64,000 nt of DNA from Ectopseudomonas chengduensis (lineage in GTDB: Bacteria; Pseudomonadota; Gammaproteobacteria; Pseudomonadales; Pseudomonadaceae), in NCBI RefSeq assembly GCF_900102635.1, contig NZ_FMZQ01000017.1, forward strand, positions 1 to 64,000. The letters run 5' to 3'. Under the pieces are notes generated by a model that saw only the letters and a list, made by a program, of their open reading frames with translations, had not been told where the DNA came from and did not search any database. The translations under genes and the position numbers were made by a program. Shown here piece after piece: positions 54,539 to 63,287 of the stretch (the first letter of the stretch is position 1; each line of letters begins with the position of its first letter).

Positions 54539-55702
54539 ATGGCCTTGGAACAGTCGGAGGGCGTGCTCAGCGCCGTCTCCAGCACGAAGGATGTGGAATT
54601 GGCCGCCCAGGAACTGGCACGTCAGCTGATCCATCCCTATCTCGGTTTCGTGCTGTTCTTCTGCTCGGCTGAATACGACCTCGACGGCCTCGGCCAGGCG
54701 CTGGAGGCCCACTTCGGCGGCGTCAGCCTGGTCGGCTGTACCAGCGCCGGCGAGATCACCCCGCAGGGCTATGGCCGTGGCTGCGTGGTAGCGCTGGGCT
54801 TCGACTTGCGCTGCTTCTCCATCGCCAGCGTGCTGATCGACGAGATGGAACGCTTCAATCTGCTCGATGCGCAGCAACTGGTCGATGGCCTGGTCAAGAA
54901 CTGTCGCAGCAACGAGCTGGCCTCGATCAAGGGCCATAGCTTCGCCCTGACCCTGCTCGATGGCCTTTCCAGCCGCGAGGAATTGGTGCTCGGCGCACTC
55001 AGCGCGGCGCTGGGCAGCATCCCGCACTTCGGCGGTTCGGCTGGCGACGACAACCACCTGACCCATACCCACGTCTATCACGGCGGGCGCTTCCACAGCG
55101 GCGCGGCGGTGGTGGTGCTGTTCAATACCTGGCTGGAGTTCGAGGTGTTCAGCACCCATCACATCCAGCCCAGTGCGGAAAAGCTGGTGGTGACCCGTGC
55201 CGACAGCGCCACGCGCCGGGTGTACGAGCTCAATGCCGCGCCGGCCGCGCAGGAATATGCCGACCTGATCGGCCTGCCGATCGAGGCTCTGGATCTGCGC
55301 GCGTTCGCCGCCTATCCGCTGGCGGTGCGGATCAGCGATCACTACTACGTGCGCTCGATCCAGCAGGTGCACGACGACCTCAGCCTGACCTTCTACTGCG
55401 CGGTGGAGAACGGCATCGTCCTCACCGCCATGCACCCCGGCCCCTTGCTGCCGAACCTGCAGCAGTTGTTCGCCGGGTTGGAGCAGCGACTCGGTCCGCT
55501 GCTGCTGACCATCGGCTGCGACTGCTTCCTGCGCCGCCTGGAGATCGAGAACGATGGCGGCGTCGAGTCGGTCGCCACACTGCTGCGCCAGCAGCGGGTG
55601 ATCGGCTTCAACACCTACGGAGAGCAGTTCAATGGCATGCACATCAACCAGACCTTCACCGGTGTCGCCATTGGCCGACCTGTTGGGCGTGGCGAGCGCT
55701 GA
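54539..55702 (+). CDS. nosP: FIST-domain nitric-oxide sensing protein NosP
   Basis: A 387-residue cytosolic protein: FIST_N (about 30-220) then FIST_C (about 225-370). Typical segments are GGVSLVGCTSAGEITPQGYG, HFGGSAGDDNHLTHTHVYHG and VIGFNTYGEQFNGMHINQTF. In P. aeruginosa the FIST protein encoded just before NahK (PA1975) is NosP, a heme protein that binds NO and inhibits NahK. The same adjacency here supports that identity; the heme ligand cannot be confirmed by eye. I chose ATG 54539 over the TTG at 54527. Its 3' end overlaps nahK by 71 nt. Confidence 0.85.
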   Translation: MALEQSEGVLSAVSSTKDVELAAQELARQLIHPYLGFVLFFCSAEYDLDGLGQALEAHFGGVSLVGCTSAGEITPQGYGRGCVVALGFDLRCFSIASVLIDEMERFNLLDAQQLVDGLVKNCRSNELASIKGHSFALTLLDGLSSREELVLGALSAALGSIPHFGGSAGDDNHLTHTHVYHGGRFHSGAAVVVLFNTWLEFEVFSTHHIQPSAEKLVVTRADSATRRVYELNAAPAAQEYADLIGLPIEALDLRAFAAYPLAVRISDHYYVRSIQQVHDDLSLTFYCAVENGIVLTAMHPGPLLPNLQQLFAGLEQRLGPLLLTIGCDCFLRRLEIENDGGVESVATLLRQQRVIGFNTYGEQFNGMHINQTFTGVAIGRPVGRGER

Positions 55703-58274
55703 GCTGCAGGCACGTTGTGCGGCGCTGGAGCAGGAGAACGCCAAGCTCAAGCGCATCAACGCCGCGCTGATCGAACGGGTTGAGTCGATCCATTCCCGTG
55801 GTGACGATGCCTATGCGGCCTTTCAGCATTCGGTGGTGCTGTCCGAGCAGGTGCGTGAACGCACCGATGCGCTGAACCAGGCGATGGCCGAGCTGAAATC
55901 CAGCAACCAACTGCTCAGCGATGCACGCCTGCGCGCCGAGACCGCGCACCAGCATTTGATCGACGCCATCGAGAGCATCTCTGACGCCTTCGTGCTGTTC
56001 GATGACCGCCAGCGTATCGTGCTGTTCAACAGCCGCTTCAAGGCGCTGTGGGCGCGCAGCCGCGCGCGCATCGGCACCGGTACGCGGTTGGAAGAAATTC
56101 GCCGGCTGAGCCGCAGCACCGGCCTAGTGGTGGAAGCGCAGCTGGGCAAGGAGGGTGAGCCGAGCCTGTTCCGCCTGCAGGACGGGCGCTGGGTGCAGGT
56201 CAGCGAGAGGCCGACCCGCGAGGGTGGGCTGGTGATCCTCTATACCGACATCACCGAGGTCAAGCAGAGCGAGGCGCTGCGCCGCGAGCAGGCCCTGGCG
56301 CAGAAGTCGCGCCTGCTGCAGCGCGCGGTCGACAACCTGTCGCAGGGCATGGCCATGGTCAATGCCGATGGCGCGCTGGAGTTGTGGAACCACCGTTTCC
56401 TCGAACTCTGCGGCCTGGCGCCGATCAACGCCCATCGGCCGTTCGCCGAAGTGATGGCGGAAAGCGAACTTGAGCCGCTGACCCCGGACAGCCGCGATGC
56501 CGCCGGCAAACCGCTGCGCCAGGTGGAGGTGCGTCTGTTCGACGGGCGCATGCTCGAAGTGCGCACCCATCCGCTGCCTACGGGCGGCTTCGTCAACACC
56601 TTCACCGATATCACCGAGCGCCATCGCCAGGCTCAGGCACTGAGTGACAGCGAGCGCTGGATTCGCCTGATCACCGACCACGTGCCGGCGCTGATCGCCT
56701 ATCTGTCGGCCGATCTGGTCTACGAATTCACCAACAAGGTCTACGAGGAATGGTACTGCTGGCCGCGTGGCGCGATGCTCGGCCAGAGCCTGCGCGAAGT
56801 GCACAGCGAGGAGCATTGCCAGCGCCTGGAGCCCTACGTCGAATTGGCGCTGTCCGGCGAGAGTGTGACCTTCGAATTCGCCGAAACCAACCATAACGGA
56901 CAGGAGCGCTACATGCTGCGTTCCTACGTGCCCAACCGTCAGGCCAGCGGCGAGGTGGTCGGCATCTTCGTGCTGATCCGCGACATCACCGAGCGTCGCC
57001 GGACTGCCGAGGCATTGCACCAGGCTTATCAACATCTGGAGCAGCGCGTGCGCGAGCGCACCGCCGAGCTGACCACGGTGAACGACCAGTTGCGCCGCGA
57101 AATCGACGAGCGCACGCAGATGGAGGCGCGCTTGCGTGAGGCCAAGGGCGAAGCCGAGCAGGCCAACCTGTCCAAGACCAAGTTCCTCGCCGCCGTCAGC
57201 CACGACCTGCTGCAGCCGCTCAATGCCGCGCGGCTGTTCACCAGCGCCTTGCTGGAGAGGCGCGACCTTTCCGGCTGCGCGCCGCTGGTGCGTAATGTCA
57301 GCAACTCGCTGGAGGACGTGGAAAGCCTGCTCGGTACCCTGGTGGACATTTCCAAGCTCGATGCCGGGGTGATCAAGCCGGATATCGCGCCGTTCGCCGT
57401 CAGCGAGCTGCTGGAGAACCTGGCCGCCGAGTATCACCAGATCGCCGGTAGCGAGGGTTTGCGCCTGGACTACCTGCCCAGCTCGGCCCTGGTACGCAGC
57501 GACGTGCAGCTGCTGGCGCGGATTCTGCGCAACTTCCTTAGCAACGCCATTCGCTACACCGCCAGCGGGCGCATCCTGCTGGGCTGCCGGCGGCGCGGCA
57601 ACAGCCTGTCCATCGAAGTCTGGGACACCGGTATCGGTATCGCCCAGGACAAGCTGGTGGAAATTTTCCAGGAGTTCAAGCGCGGCGACAACGTGCAGCG
57701 CAAGCAGGATCGCGGCCTCGGCTTGGGCCTGGCGATCGTCGAGAAGATTGCGGGCATGCTTGGCCACCGCATTCGTGTGGCGTCGCAACAGGGAAAGGGC
57801 TCGATGTTCGCTGTGGAAGTGCCTCTGACCCGCCGCGCGCCACGCGCGCGCAGGGTGCAGGACAGCCCGGATCTGTTGCTCGAACGCCTCAGCGGTGCGC
57901 GGGTCTGGGTGCTGGATAACGACGCGGCGATCTGCGCCGGCATGCGCACCCTGCTCGAAGGCTGGGGCTGCCGGGTGGTTACTGCGCTGAGTGAAGAAGA
58001 CCTGGCGTGCCAGGTGGACAACTACCATGCCGAGGCCGACCTGCTGATCGCCGACTACCACCTCGACGACGAGCGCAATGGCGTCGACGCGGTGGCGCAG
58101 ATCAACGCCCGGCGCAGCGCGCCGCTACCGGCGCTGATGATCACCGCCAACTACAGCAATGAGCTCAAGCAGCAGATGCGCGAGCTGGGCCACAGCCTGC
58201 TGCACAAGCCGGTGCGACCGATGAAGTTGAAGGCGGCGATGAGCCATTTGATGGAGCGTGGGGCAGGGGCTTGA
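55632..58274 (+). CDS. nahK: Multi-PAS hybrid histidine kinase NahK (ErcS')
   Basis: An 880-residue soluble kinase: N-terminal coiled coil (about 22-105), three PAS-type domains (about 105-215, 225-330, 340-455), a second coiled coil, and a HisKA with His524 in LAAVSHDLLQPLNAARLF. The HATPase motifs are DTGIGIAQ and GLGLGLAIVEKIAG, followed by a receiver with Asp808 in LLIADYHLDD. No membrane segment. ATG 55632 has GGAGAG 7 nt upstream inside nosP, so the two are coupled by a 71-nt overlap. In P. aeruginosa NahK phosphorylates HptB and is switched off by NO-bound NosP, affecting biofilm dispersal. Confidence 0.88.
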   Translation: MACTSTRPSPVSPLADLLGVASAELQARCAALEQENAKLKRINAALIERVESIHSRGDDAYAAFQHSVVLSEQVRERTDALNQAMAELKSSNQLLSDARLRAETAHQHLIDAIESISDAFVLFDDRQRIVLFNSRFKALWARSRARIGTGTRLEEIRRLSRSTGLVVEAQLGKEGEPSLFRLQDGRWVQVSERPTREGGLVILYTDITEVKQSEALRREQALAQKSRLLQRAVDNLSQGMAMVNADGALELWNHRFLELCGLAPINAHRPFAEVMAESELEPLTPDSRDAAGKPLRQVEVRLFDGRMLEVRTHPLPTGGFVNTFTDITERHRQAQALSDSERWIRLITDHVPALIAYLSADLVYEFTNKVYEEWYCWPRGAMLGQSLREVHSEEHCQRLEPYVELALSGESVTFEFAETNHNGQERYMLRSYVPNRQASGEVVGIFVLIRDITERRRTAEALHQAYQHLEQRVRERTAELTTVNDQLRREIDERTQMEARLREAKGEAEQANLSKTKFLAAVSHDLLQPLNAARLFTSALLERRDLSGCAPLVRNVSNSLEDVESLLGTLVDISKLDAGVIKPDIAPFAVSELLENLAAEYHQIAGSEGLRLDYLPSSALVRSDVQLLARILRNFLSNAIRYTASGRILLGCRRRGNSLSIEVWDTGIGIAQDKLVEIFQEFKRGDNVQRKQDRGLGLGLAIVEKIAGMLGHRIRVASQQGKGSMFAVEVPLTRRAPRARRVQDSPDLLLERLSGARVWVLDNDAAICAGMRTLLEGWGCRVVTALSEEDLACQVDNYHAEADLLIADYHLDDERNGVDAVAQINARRSAPLPALMITANYSNELKQQMRELGHSLLHKPVRPMKLKAAMSHLMERGAGA

Positions 58275-58290
58275 GAGTGTCGTGAACCCC

Positions 58291-58356
58291 GGTGCGCATG
58301 GCGCACCCTACGACGCCCAAGCATCGATCACCCCGTAGGGTGCGCTGTGCGCACCG
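58291..58356. repeat. REP-like inverted repeat, GGTGCGC family
   Basis: GGTGCGCATGGCGCACCCTA and GTAGGGTGCGCTGTGCGCAC around about 22 nt, between convergent nahK and GNAT genes. Confidence 0.72.
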
Positions 58357-58411
58357 AGGCGTGCGAATCCGTGCAATTGAGCGCGGTACCCATGGCAAAC
58401 CCTATATGGCA

Positions 58412-58831
58412 TCACTCATCCGCGATCAGTCGCTTGCCCAGGCTGACCGAGGCATCGACCTTGTAGCCAAGGCGTTCGTAGAAAGCCAATGCCGCGGCAT
58501 TGGTATCGCGTACCTGCAGGCTGAGCTTGGGGCAGCCCAGGGCCAGCAACTGCTCTTCGATATACGCCATCAGCTGACGGGCCAGGCCCTGCTGGCGTTG
58601 CTCCGGGCACACCGCCAGGTAGTTGACCCAGCCGCGATGCCCCTCGTAGCCGGCCATGGCCGAGGCCACCAGCTTGCCGTCGATCTCGCCTACCAGAAAC
58701 AGCTCGGGCTGCACCTTCAGCTTGCGCTGGATGTCCTTGTGCGGATCGTTCCACGGGCGGGTCAGGTCGCAGCGTTGCCAGAGATCGACGACGGCGGCTT
58801 CGTCAGCGAGCCGGAAGGGACGGATGTGCAT
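58412..58831 (-). CDS. GNAT-family N-acetyltransferase (YpeA-like)
   Basis: A 139-residue single GNAT domain: N-terminal HIRPFRLADEAAVVDLWQRC, the acetyl-CoA pyrophosphate loop CPEQRQQGLARQLMAYIEEQ (RQQGLA at about 85-90), and C-terminal DTNAAALAFYERLGYK. The closest general type is YpeA/RimI-like acetyltransferases; the acceptor is unknown. I chose ATG 58831 (MHIRPF), the usual GNAT beginning, over ATG 58867. Confidence 0.88.
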   Translation of the reverse strand: MHIRPFRLADEAAVVDLWQRCDLTRPWNDPHKDIQRKLKVQPELFLVGEIDGKLVASAMAGYEGHRGWVNYLAVCPEQRQQGLARQLMAYIEEQLLALGCPKLSLQVRDTNAAALAFYERLGYKVDASVSLGKRLIADE

Positions 58832-58963
58832 GCTGGGCTCCAATCGGTGAGGTCGCCGTTTTAGCACGGGTTGATGACGGGAGTCAGGACAACCTCGTTC
58901 GTCACTCCCGCGAAGGCGGGAGCCCAGGTGCTGCGTGCGGGATTGACTGTCACTCCTCAGGAG

Positions 58964-59629
58964 CTAGCGCCGCAGGTAGGAGGCGAAATCGATATCGCCG
59001 GCCGAGAGGATCGCCTGCACGCGGTTATGCACGCCCAGCTTGCGCAGAATGGCCGAGACGTGGGCTTTGACCGTGGTTTCGGCGATATCCAGGCTGTAGG
59101 CGATCTGCTTGTTCGATTCGCCCTTGGTCATACGCTCGAGCACCAACAGTTGCTTGCGCGTCAGTGCCTGCAGCAGTTCCGGGGCGATGCTGTGGTGGTC
59201 GTGGTGCTGGCGCGAGCTGCCGCTTTTCTGCGAACGGATGATGTCCGGCGGCAGGTAGACGTTACCGTCGAGAATCTGCGCAATGGCGTCGGTCATCTGC
59301 GCGCGCGGCGAGGACTTGGTGATGAAACCCACCGCACCATAGGTGATGGCCTGCAGCACGATCTGCTTGTCCTGCTCGGCCGAGACGATCACCACCGGGA
59401 TGGTTGGCGCCTCGTTGCGCAGGTTCATCAGCCCGCCCAGGCCATGCATGCCGGGCATGTTCAGGTCGAGCAGGATCAGATCCAGGTCGTCGTGGCTTTG
59501 GGTCAGCTCCAGAGCGCTGTCCAGGTCGGCGGTTTCCATGATCTCGCTGCCGGGAAACCCGTCGGCGATGACGTTATGGATGGCTTCACGAAACAGCGGA
59601 TGGTCGTCGGCAATCAGAATCTTGTACAT
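58964..59629 (-). CDS. erbR: LuxR/NarL-type response regulator ErbR (AgmR)
   Basis: A 221-residue regulator: receiver with Asp55 in LILLDLNMPGMHGLGGL, and a C-terminal LuxR helix-turn-helix (ALTRKQLLVLERMTKGESNK, then TTVKAHVSAILRKLGVHNR). It matches AgmR/ErbR, the activator of PQQ-dependent alcohol oxidation genes (exa, pqq) in pseudomonads. The P. aeruginosa order PA1976 (NahK/ErcS')-PA1978 (ErbR) and the PQQ-associated genes directly upstream support it. The cognate kinase may be NahK or an ErcS-type kinase outside the window. Confidence 0.85.
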   Translation of the reverse strand: MYKILIADDHPLFREAIHNVIADGFPGSEIMETADLDSALELTQSHDDLDLILLDLNMPGMHGLGGLMNLRNEAPTIPVVIVSAEQDKQIVLQAITYGAVGFITKSSPRAQMTDAIAQILDGNVYLPPDIIRSQKSGSSRQHHDHHSIAPELLQALTRKQLLVLERMTKGESNKQIAYSLDIAETTVKAHVSAILRKLGVHNRVQAILSAGDIDFASYLRR

Positions 59630-59652
59630 GGCCTTGCACCTCGTTGTTGTGA

Positions 59653-60228
59653 TTATGGTGTGGCGGTGGGCGTGAGGAAAGCGGCAGGCAATTCGGCCGG
59701 TTGGGCGGGCGCTATCGGCAGGCCGGCCTGTTCCCAGGAGTCGATACCATCACGATACCAATACAGCTGGCGGTATCCCATGGCATGGGCGCGGCGCGCG
59801 GCGTTCCAGCTCGGCCAGCAGTCGGGGCGGCAGTAGAAAACGAAAGGCTTGTCCAGGTCGCCTTTACTGGCCTGGTTCAGGTAATGGGTGAAGTAGCGCA
59901 GCCATAGCGCTTCCAGGTTTCCGCTGCCGGTGTTGGGTAGCCACAGACTGCCGGGGATGTTGGCGTGGGGCTCTTCTTCGATGAAGCGATCATGGCGCCA
60001 CAGCTGACGGTAGACATCGACCAGTTGAACATCGGGGCGTTCGTCGAGCAGCTTTTGCAGGGCGGGAGTATCGAGAACCTGAACACCCTCAAGCGTTGAC
60101 GGTGTCGGGCTGCGGTACTGGCTGCTGCGATAGCCGTCGGCATCGAACAGCTCTTCGGCACGCACGACGCAGACCAGTAGCAGGGAGGCGAGCATCAGGC
60201 CTGCTTGCACGGGCAGACGGTACTTCAT
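59653..60228 (-). CDS. PQQ-dependent catabolism-associated Cys-Trp (CXXCW) motif protein, rhodanese-like
   Basis: A 191-residue exported protein. The signal peptide is about 1-25 (VQAGLMLASLLLVCVVRAEE). The body resembles a rhodanese fold: VQLVDVYRQLWRHDRFIEEE, FVFYCRPDCWPSWNAARRAH, GYRQLYWYRDGIDSWEQAGL. The Cys motif reads CRPDCW, that is C-x3-C-W, while the family name I recall is CXXCW. Members accompany PQQ-dependent alcohol dehydrogenases. Start at ATG 60228. It lies between erbR and the ABC permease, on the same strand. Confidence 0.82.
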   Translation of the reverse strand: MKYRLPVQAGLMLASLLLVCVVRAEELFDADGYRSSQYRSPTPSTLEGVQVLDTPALQKLLDERPDVQLVDVYRQLWRHDRFIEEEPHANIPGSLWLPNTGSGNLEALWLRYFTHYLNQASKGDLDKPFVFYCRPDCWPSWNAARRAHAMGYRQLYWYRDGIDSWEQAGLPIAPAQPAELPAAFLTPTATP

Positions 60229-60354
60229 GGCAAGGTCTCTACTTATTGTTGTGCCGGTATTACAGGCCATGGTCGCAGGCTTGGGAATTCTACGTTGGAG
60301 AGGAAAACCAGTACCAAAGTAGTAGAGATGGCTGGTGGGGCGTGCCTGGAATCT

Positions 60355-60455
60355 GTCGTAGGGCGTACTCGCGAAGCAGTACGCCATCAGGTTTGCGAGG
60401 CGACGAAGCGCGGCGGACTGTTCGCTGGCGCTCCTGAGTCCGCCCTACGGGGGGA
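60355..60455. repeat. Repeat-derived gap between Cys-Trp protein and ABC permease
   Basis: It starts with TCGTAGGGCGTACTCGCGAA (shared with 54421-54450) and ends with GAGTCCGCCCTACGGGG, an imperfect inverted pair spanning about 100 bp. The whole 238-bp gap (60229-60466) carries no gene. Confidence 0.65.
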
Positions 60456-60466
60456 TTCCCTATTGG

Positions 60467-61258
60467 TTAACCCGCCTTGCGCAGCGCCGCATGTTGCGGA
60501 TTGAAGCTGGCCACGGCCAGCAGTGTCAGCAGCACGGTGAGGCCGGTGCAGATCAGCAGCGCCTCAACATGCAGGCGCAGATATAGAGCGTTGCGCACCA
60601 GCTCCACGGCGTGGGTGAAGGGGTTGACTGCGCACAGCCAGTACAGCCACTCGCTGGACTCGCGCATCTTCCACAGTGGGTACAGCGCAGATGACAGGAA
60701 GAACATCGGGAAGATGACGAAATTCATCACCCCGGCGAAGTTCTCCAGCTGGCGGATGCCGTTGGACAGCAGCAACCCCAGTGCACTGAGCAGCAACGCC
60801 ACCAGCAGCAGCGCCGGCAGCGCGGCGAGCAGGCCCCAGGCTGGCGGTTGCACGCCATACACCCAGGCGATGGCGAGGAAGGCATAGACCTGTAGTAGCG
60901 AGATCAGCGCCGTGGCCAGCAGTTTGGCCACCAGCAGGAAGGCGCGTGGCAGCGGGCTGGTGAGCAGCACGCGCATGCTGCCCATCTCGCGGTCGTAGAC
61001 CATCGACAGCGAGCCCTGCATGCCGTTGAACAACAGGATCATGCAGGCCAGGCCCGGCACGATGTAGGTGTCGTAGGTGATATAGGTGTCGTAGGGCTCG
61101 ATGATGGCGATGCCCAGCGCGGCGCGGAAACCGGCGGCGAACACCAGCAGCCACAGCAGCGGGCGCACCAGGGCGCTGAGAAAGCGCGAGCGCTGCAACA
61201 CGAAGCGCAGCCATTCGCGCAGGACGATGCCACGCAGGCATTCCCAGTAGGCGGTCAT
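60467..61258 (-). CDS. PQQ-associated ABC-2 type permease
   Basis: A 263-residue inner-membrane permease with six helices. MTAYWECLRGIVLREWLRFV starts a cytoplasmic segment; YIVPGLACMILLFNGMQGSL and VYDREMGSMRVLLTSPLPRA are ABC-2 core motifs. It resembles the PedC-type permease accompanying PQQ-dependent alcohol dehydrogenases. The start codon overlaps the ATPase stop by 4 nt. Export or import of an alcohol-derived compound is suspected for this system, not shown. Confidence 0.88.
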   Translation of the reverse strand: MTAYWECLRGIVLREWLRFVLQRSRFLSALVRPLLWLLVFAAGFRAALGIAIIEPYDTYITYDTYIVPGLACMILLFNGMQGSLSMVYDREMGSMRVLLTSPLPRAFLLVAKLLATALISLLQVYAFLAIAWVYGVQPPAWGLLAALPALLLVALLLSALGLLLSNGIRQLENFAGVMNFVIFPMFFLSSALYPLWKMRESSEWLYWLCAVNPFTHAVELVRNALYLRLHVEALLICTGLTVLLTLLAVASFNPQHAALRKAG

Positions 61259-62112
61259 GGTTGCGGCTCCGTTTTGGAATCTGTGGGGGTGGCCGGGCGG
61301 CGCTCCGCTTTAGCCGCGAGCTCTTCGATATGGTGGATCTCGCGGCTAAAGCCCCTCCCACAACTGGGCCGCAGCGCCTCACGCACATAGCCACGGCCCA
61401 GCGCCTCGTCGCCGGTGAGGCGGGCGAAGCTGATGGCCAGGTCTTCGCCGAACTGGCTGGCCTTGCCCCAGGCCACGCGCGCGCCGCGATGGAGGATCAA
61501 CAGATCGTCGCTGGGCTCGATCTCATCCAGCAGGTGGGTCGTCCACAGCACGCACAAGCCCTGCTCGCGGCACAGGTTGCGCACATGCCGGCCCAGCGCC
61601 AAGCGGCTGGCTGGGTCGAGCCCGGCGCTGGCTTCGTCGAGCAGCAGCAGGCGCGGCTGGTGGAGCAGGGCGCGGGCAATTTCCACGCGGCGACGATGGC
61701 CGCCGTTGAGCGTGCGCACCTTTTCGTGGCGACGTTCGGCGAGATCCTGGCGCAACAGCTCCTCGTCGATGCGCGCCTGCGCCTCGCGGCGCGGCATGCC
61801 GTGCAGCGCGGCATGATAGGCGAGGTTCTGCTGCACCGAGAGGTCGAGATCCAGCGTGCTTTGCTGGAACACCACACCCAGCTGGCGCAACGCCTGGCGC
61901 GGTTCATCGCGCAGGCTGTGGCCGAAGATGCGGATGTCGCCCTGCTGCAGGTCGTACAGGCGGGTGAGCAGGGCGATCAGGGTGGATTTACCGGCGCCAT
62001 TGGGGCCGAGCAGGGCGCCGAAACGCCCCGGCGCCAGTTCGAAGGCCAGGTCGTTGAGCGCCTGGCGGGCACCATAGGCGAAACCGACGCCGCTCACCTC
62101 CAGCGCATTCAT
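61255..62112 (-). CDS. PQQ-associated ABC transporter ATPase
   Basis: A 285-residue ABC ATPase. Walker A is GPNGAGKS (36-43), the Q-loop is in GVVFQQSTLDLD, the signature reads LNGGHRRRVEIARAL (LSGGQ altered to LNGGH), and Walker B is LLLLDEASAGLDP with the H-loop in WTTHLLDEIE. The last 35 residues (from Cys251, CGRGFSREIHHIEELAAKAE) are encoded by a REP-type inverted repeat that has extended the frame. The start ATG at 62112 overlaps the stop of the beta-propeller gene, and its stop overlaps the permease start, giving a tight operon. Confidence 0.88.
   Translation of the reverse strand: MNALEVSGVGFAYGARQALNDLAFELAPGRFGALLGPNGAGKSTLIALLTRLYDLQQGDIRIFGHSLRDEPRQALRQLGVVFQQSTLDLDLSVQQNLAYHAALHGMPRREAQARIDEELLRQDLAERRHEKVRTLNGGHRRRVEIARALLHQPRLLLLDEASAGLDPASRLALGRHVRNLCREQGLCVLWTTHLLDEIEPSDDLLILHRGARVAWGKASQFGEDLAISFARLTGDEALGRGYVREALRPSCGRGFSREIHHIEELAAKAERRPATPTDSKTEPQP
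61308..61364. repeat. REP-type inverted repeat inside the 3' end of the ABC ATPase gene
   Basis: TTTAGCCGCGAG (61309-61320) and CTCGCGGCTAAA (61339-61350) are perfect complements, and GCGGCTAAAGCCCCTCCCAC matches the ends of the repeats at 19276 and 63117. Confidence 0.8.
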
Positions 62113-63074
62113 GGCGTGACCACCACGCCCCAGGGATAGCGGCCAACCTTGATTGACTTGGTCACCTTGAGCGTATCGACGTCGATCACCGATACGTCGC
62201 CGCTGACGCCGTTGGTGGTCAGCAGGCGCTTCTGATCCGGGGTGAGCGCCAGATGCCAGACGCGCCGGCCGACCAGCAGGTAGTCGAGAATCTCGTAGGT
62301 CTTGGCATCCACCACGGCCACATGGTTGGCCGGGCCGAGGGCGACGAAGGCGTACTTGCCATCGTCGGTGAGCTTGACCCCCACCGGCTGCACCTTGTCC
62401 GGGTGCACGCCCTTGATGGCGAAGTTGAGCACCTTGAGCACCTGGCGCGAGTCGACGTCCAGCACCGTCACCGTGCCGCCGATTTCGGCCGAGGCCCACA
62501 GACGTTTGCCGTCCTTGTCGAATTCGACGTGACGCGGGCGCTGGTCGACCAGGGTGTTGTCCACCAGTTGATTGGTGCTGGTATCGATCCAGTGCAGCAT
62601 GTTGGTGGTTTCGCTGGTGTTGACCGCCCACTTACCGTCCGGGCTCACCGCCATGCCTTCGGGTTCCACGCCGACTTCGATCTGCGCCAGCACTTCGTCG
62701 CTCTGGGTGTCGACCACCGTTACCAGGGCATCGTCTTCGTTGGAAATGTACAGCCAGCGGTCGTTGGGATGCAGGGCGAACTGCTCGGGGTCGGCGCCGG
62801 AGGGCAGCTCCTTGATGATCTTGCGCGTGGCCAGGTCCATTACCTGCACGCGGTCCGAGTCGCTGGCGCAGATGTACAAGAGCTTGTTGTCGGAAGACAG
62901 CAGCAGCCCACGCGGGCGCATGCCGACATCGAGGGTGGCGGTGACTTCCAGGCTGTCGAGGTCGATGACGCTGATGCTGTCATCCTTCTCGTTGGACACG
63001 TAGGCAGTAGCGGCGAAGGCCGAGTGGCAGGCCAGGCCGAAGGCGACGGCGCAGGCGAGACGGGTCAGACGCAT
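62109..63074 (-). CDS. PQQ-dependent catabolism-associated beta-propeller protein (YVTN repeats)
   Basis: A 321-residue periplasmic protein with signal peptide 1-22 (ending SAFA before ATAYVSNEKD). It carries at least six YVTN-type blades: AYVSNEKDDSISVIDLDSLE, LYICASDSDRVQVMDLATR, WLYISNEDDALVTVVDTQS, and so on. I recognise it as the propeller protein of PQQ-alcohol dehydrogenase clusters (PP_2669-like). It may bind the substrate or product handled by the ABC system. ATG 63074 has AGAGGATC upstream; the longer frame runs through a repeat and is not coding. Confidence 0.88.
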   Translation of the reverse strand: MRLTRLACAVAFGLACHSAFAATAYVSNEKDDSISVIDLDSLEVTATLDVGMRPRGLLLSSDNKLLYICASDSDRVQVMDLATRKIIKELPSGADPEQFALHPNDRWLYISNEDDALVTVVDTQSDEVLAQIEVGVEPEGMAVSPDGKWAVNTSETTNMLHWIDTSTNQLVDNTLVDQRPRHVEFDKDGKRLWASAEIGGTVTVLDVDSRQVLKVLNFAIKGVHPDKVQPVGVKLTDDGKYAFVALGPANHVAVVDAKTYEILDYLLVGRRVWHLALTPDQKRLLTTNGVSGDVSVIDVDTLKVTKSIKVGRYPWGVVVTP

Positions 63075-63116
63075 GGGGTTGATCCTCTTGTTGTAGTTGT
63101 TGGTAGCCGTTGCTTT

Positions 63117-63213
63117 TGTGGGAGGGGCTTTCGACTCGGGCATCCTGCTTCGTTCTATCTCCTGCATCCCTGCAGTCGCAGCCGCGACAGTCGCCGCTAA
63201 AGCGCCTCCCACA
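63117..63213. repeat. Long extragenic repeat, second copy of the 19276-19380 element
   Basis: GTGGGAGGGGCTTTCGACTC and CGCTAAAGCGCCTCCCACAG ends. The 49-bp core 63140-63188 differs at three positions from 19298-19346. Confidence 0.8.
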
Positions 63214-63228
63214 GGTGTTCTGCTTTTC

Positions 63229-63287
63229 TGTAGGAGCCCGCTTGCGGGCGATACTTTGCGATGATCGCCGGCAAGCCGGCTCCTACA
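63229..63287. repeat. REP inverted pair overlapping the end of the binding-protein gene
   Basis: TGTAGGAGCCCGCTTGCGGG and CCGGCAAGCCGGCTCCTACA are imperfect complements. The stop codon of the gene at 63283 (TAG on the minus strand) is formed by the terminal CTACA of this repeat. Confidence 0.75.
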
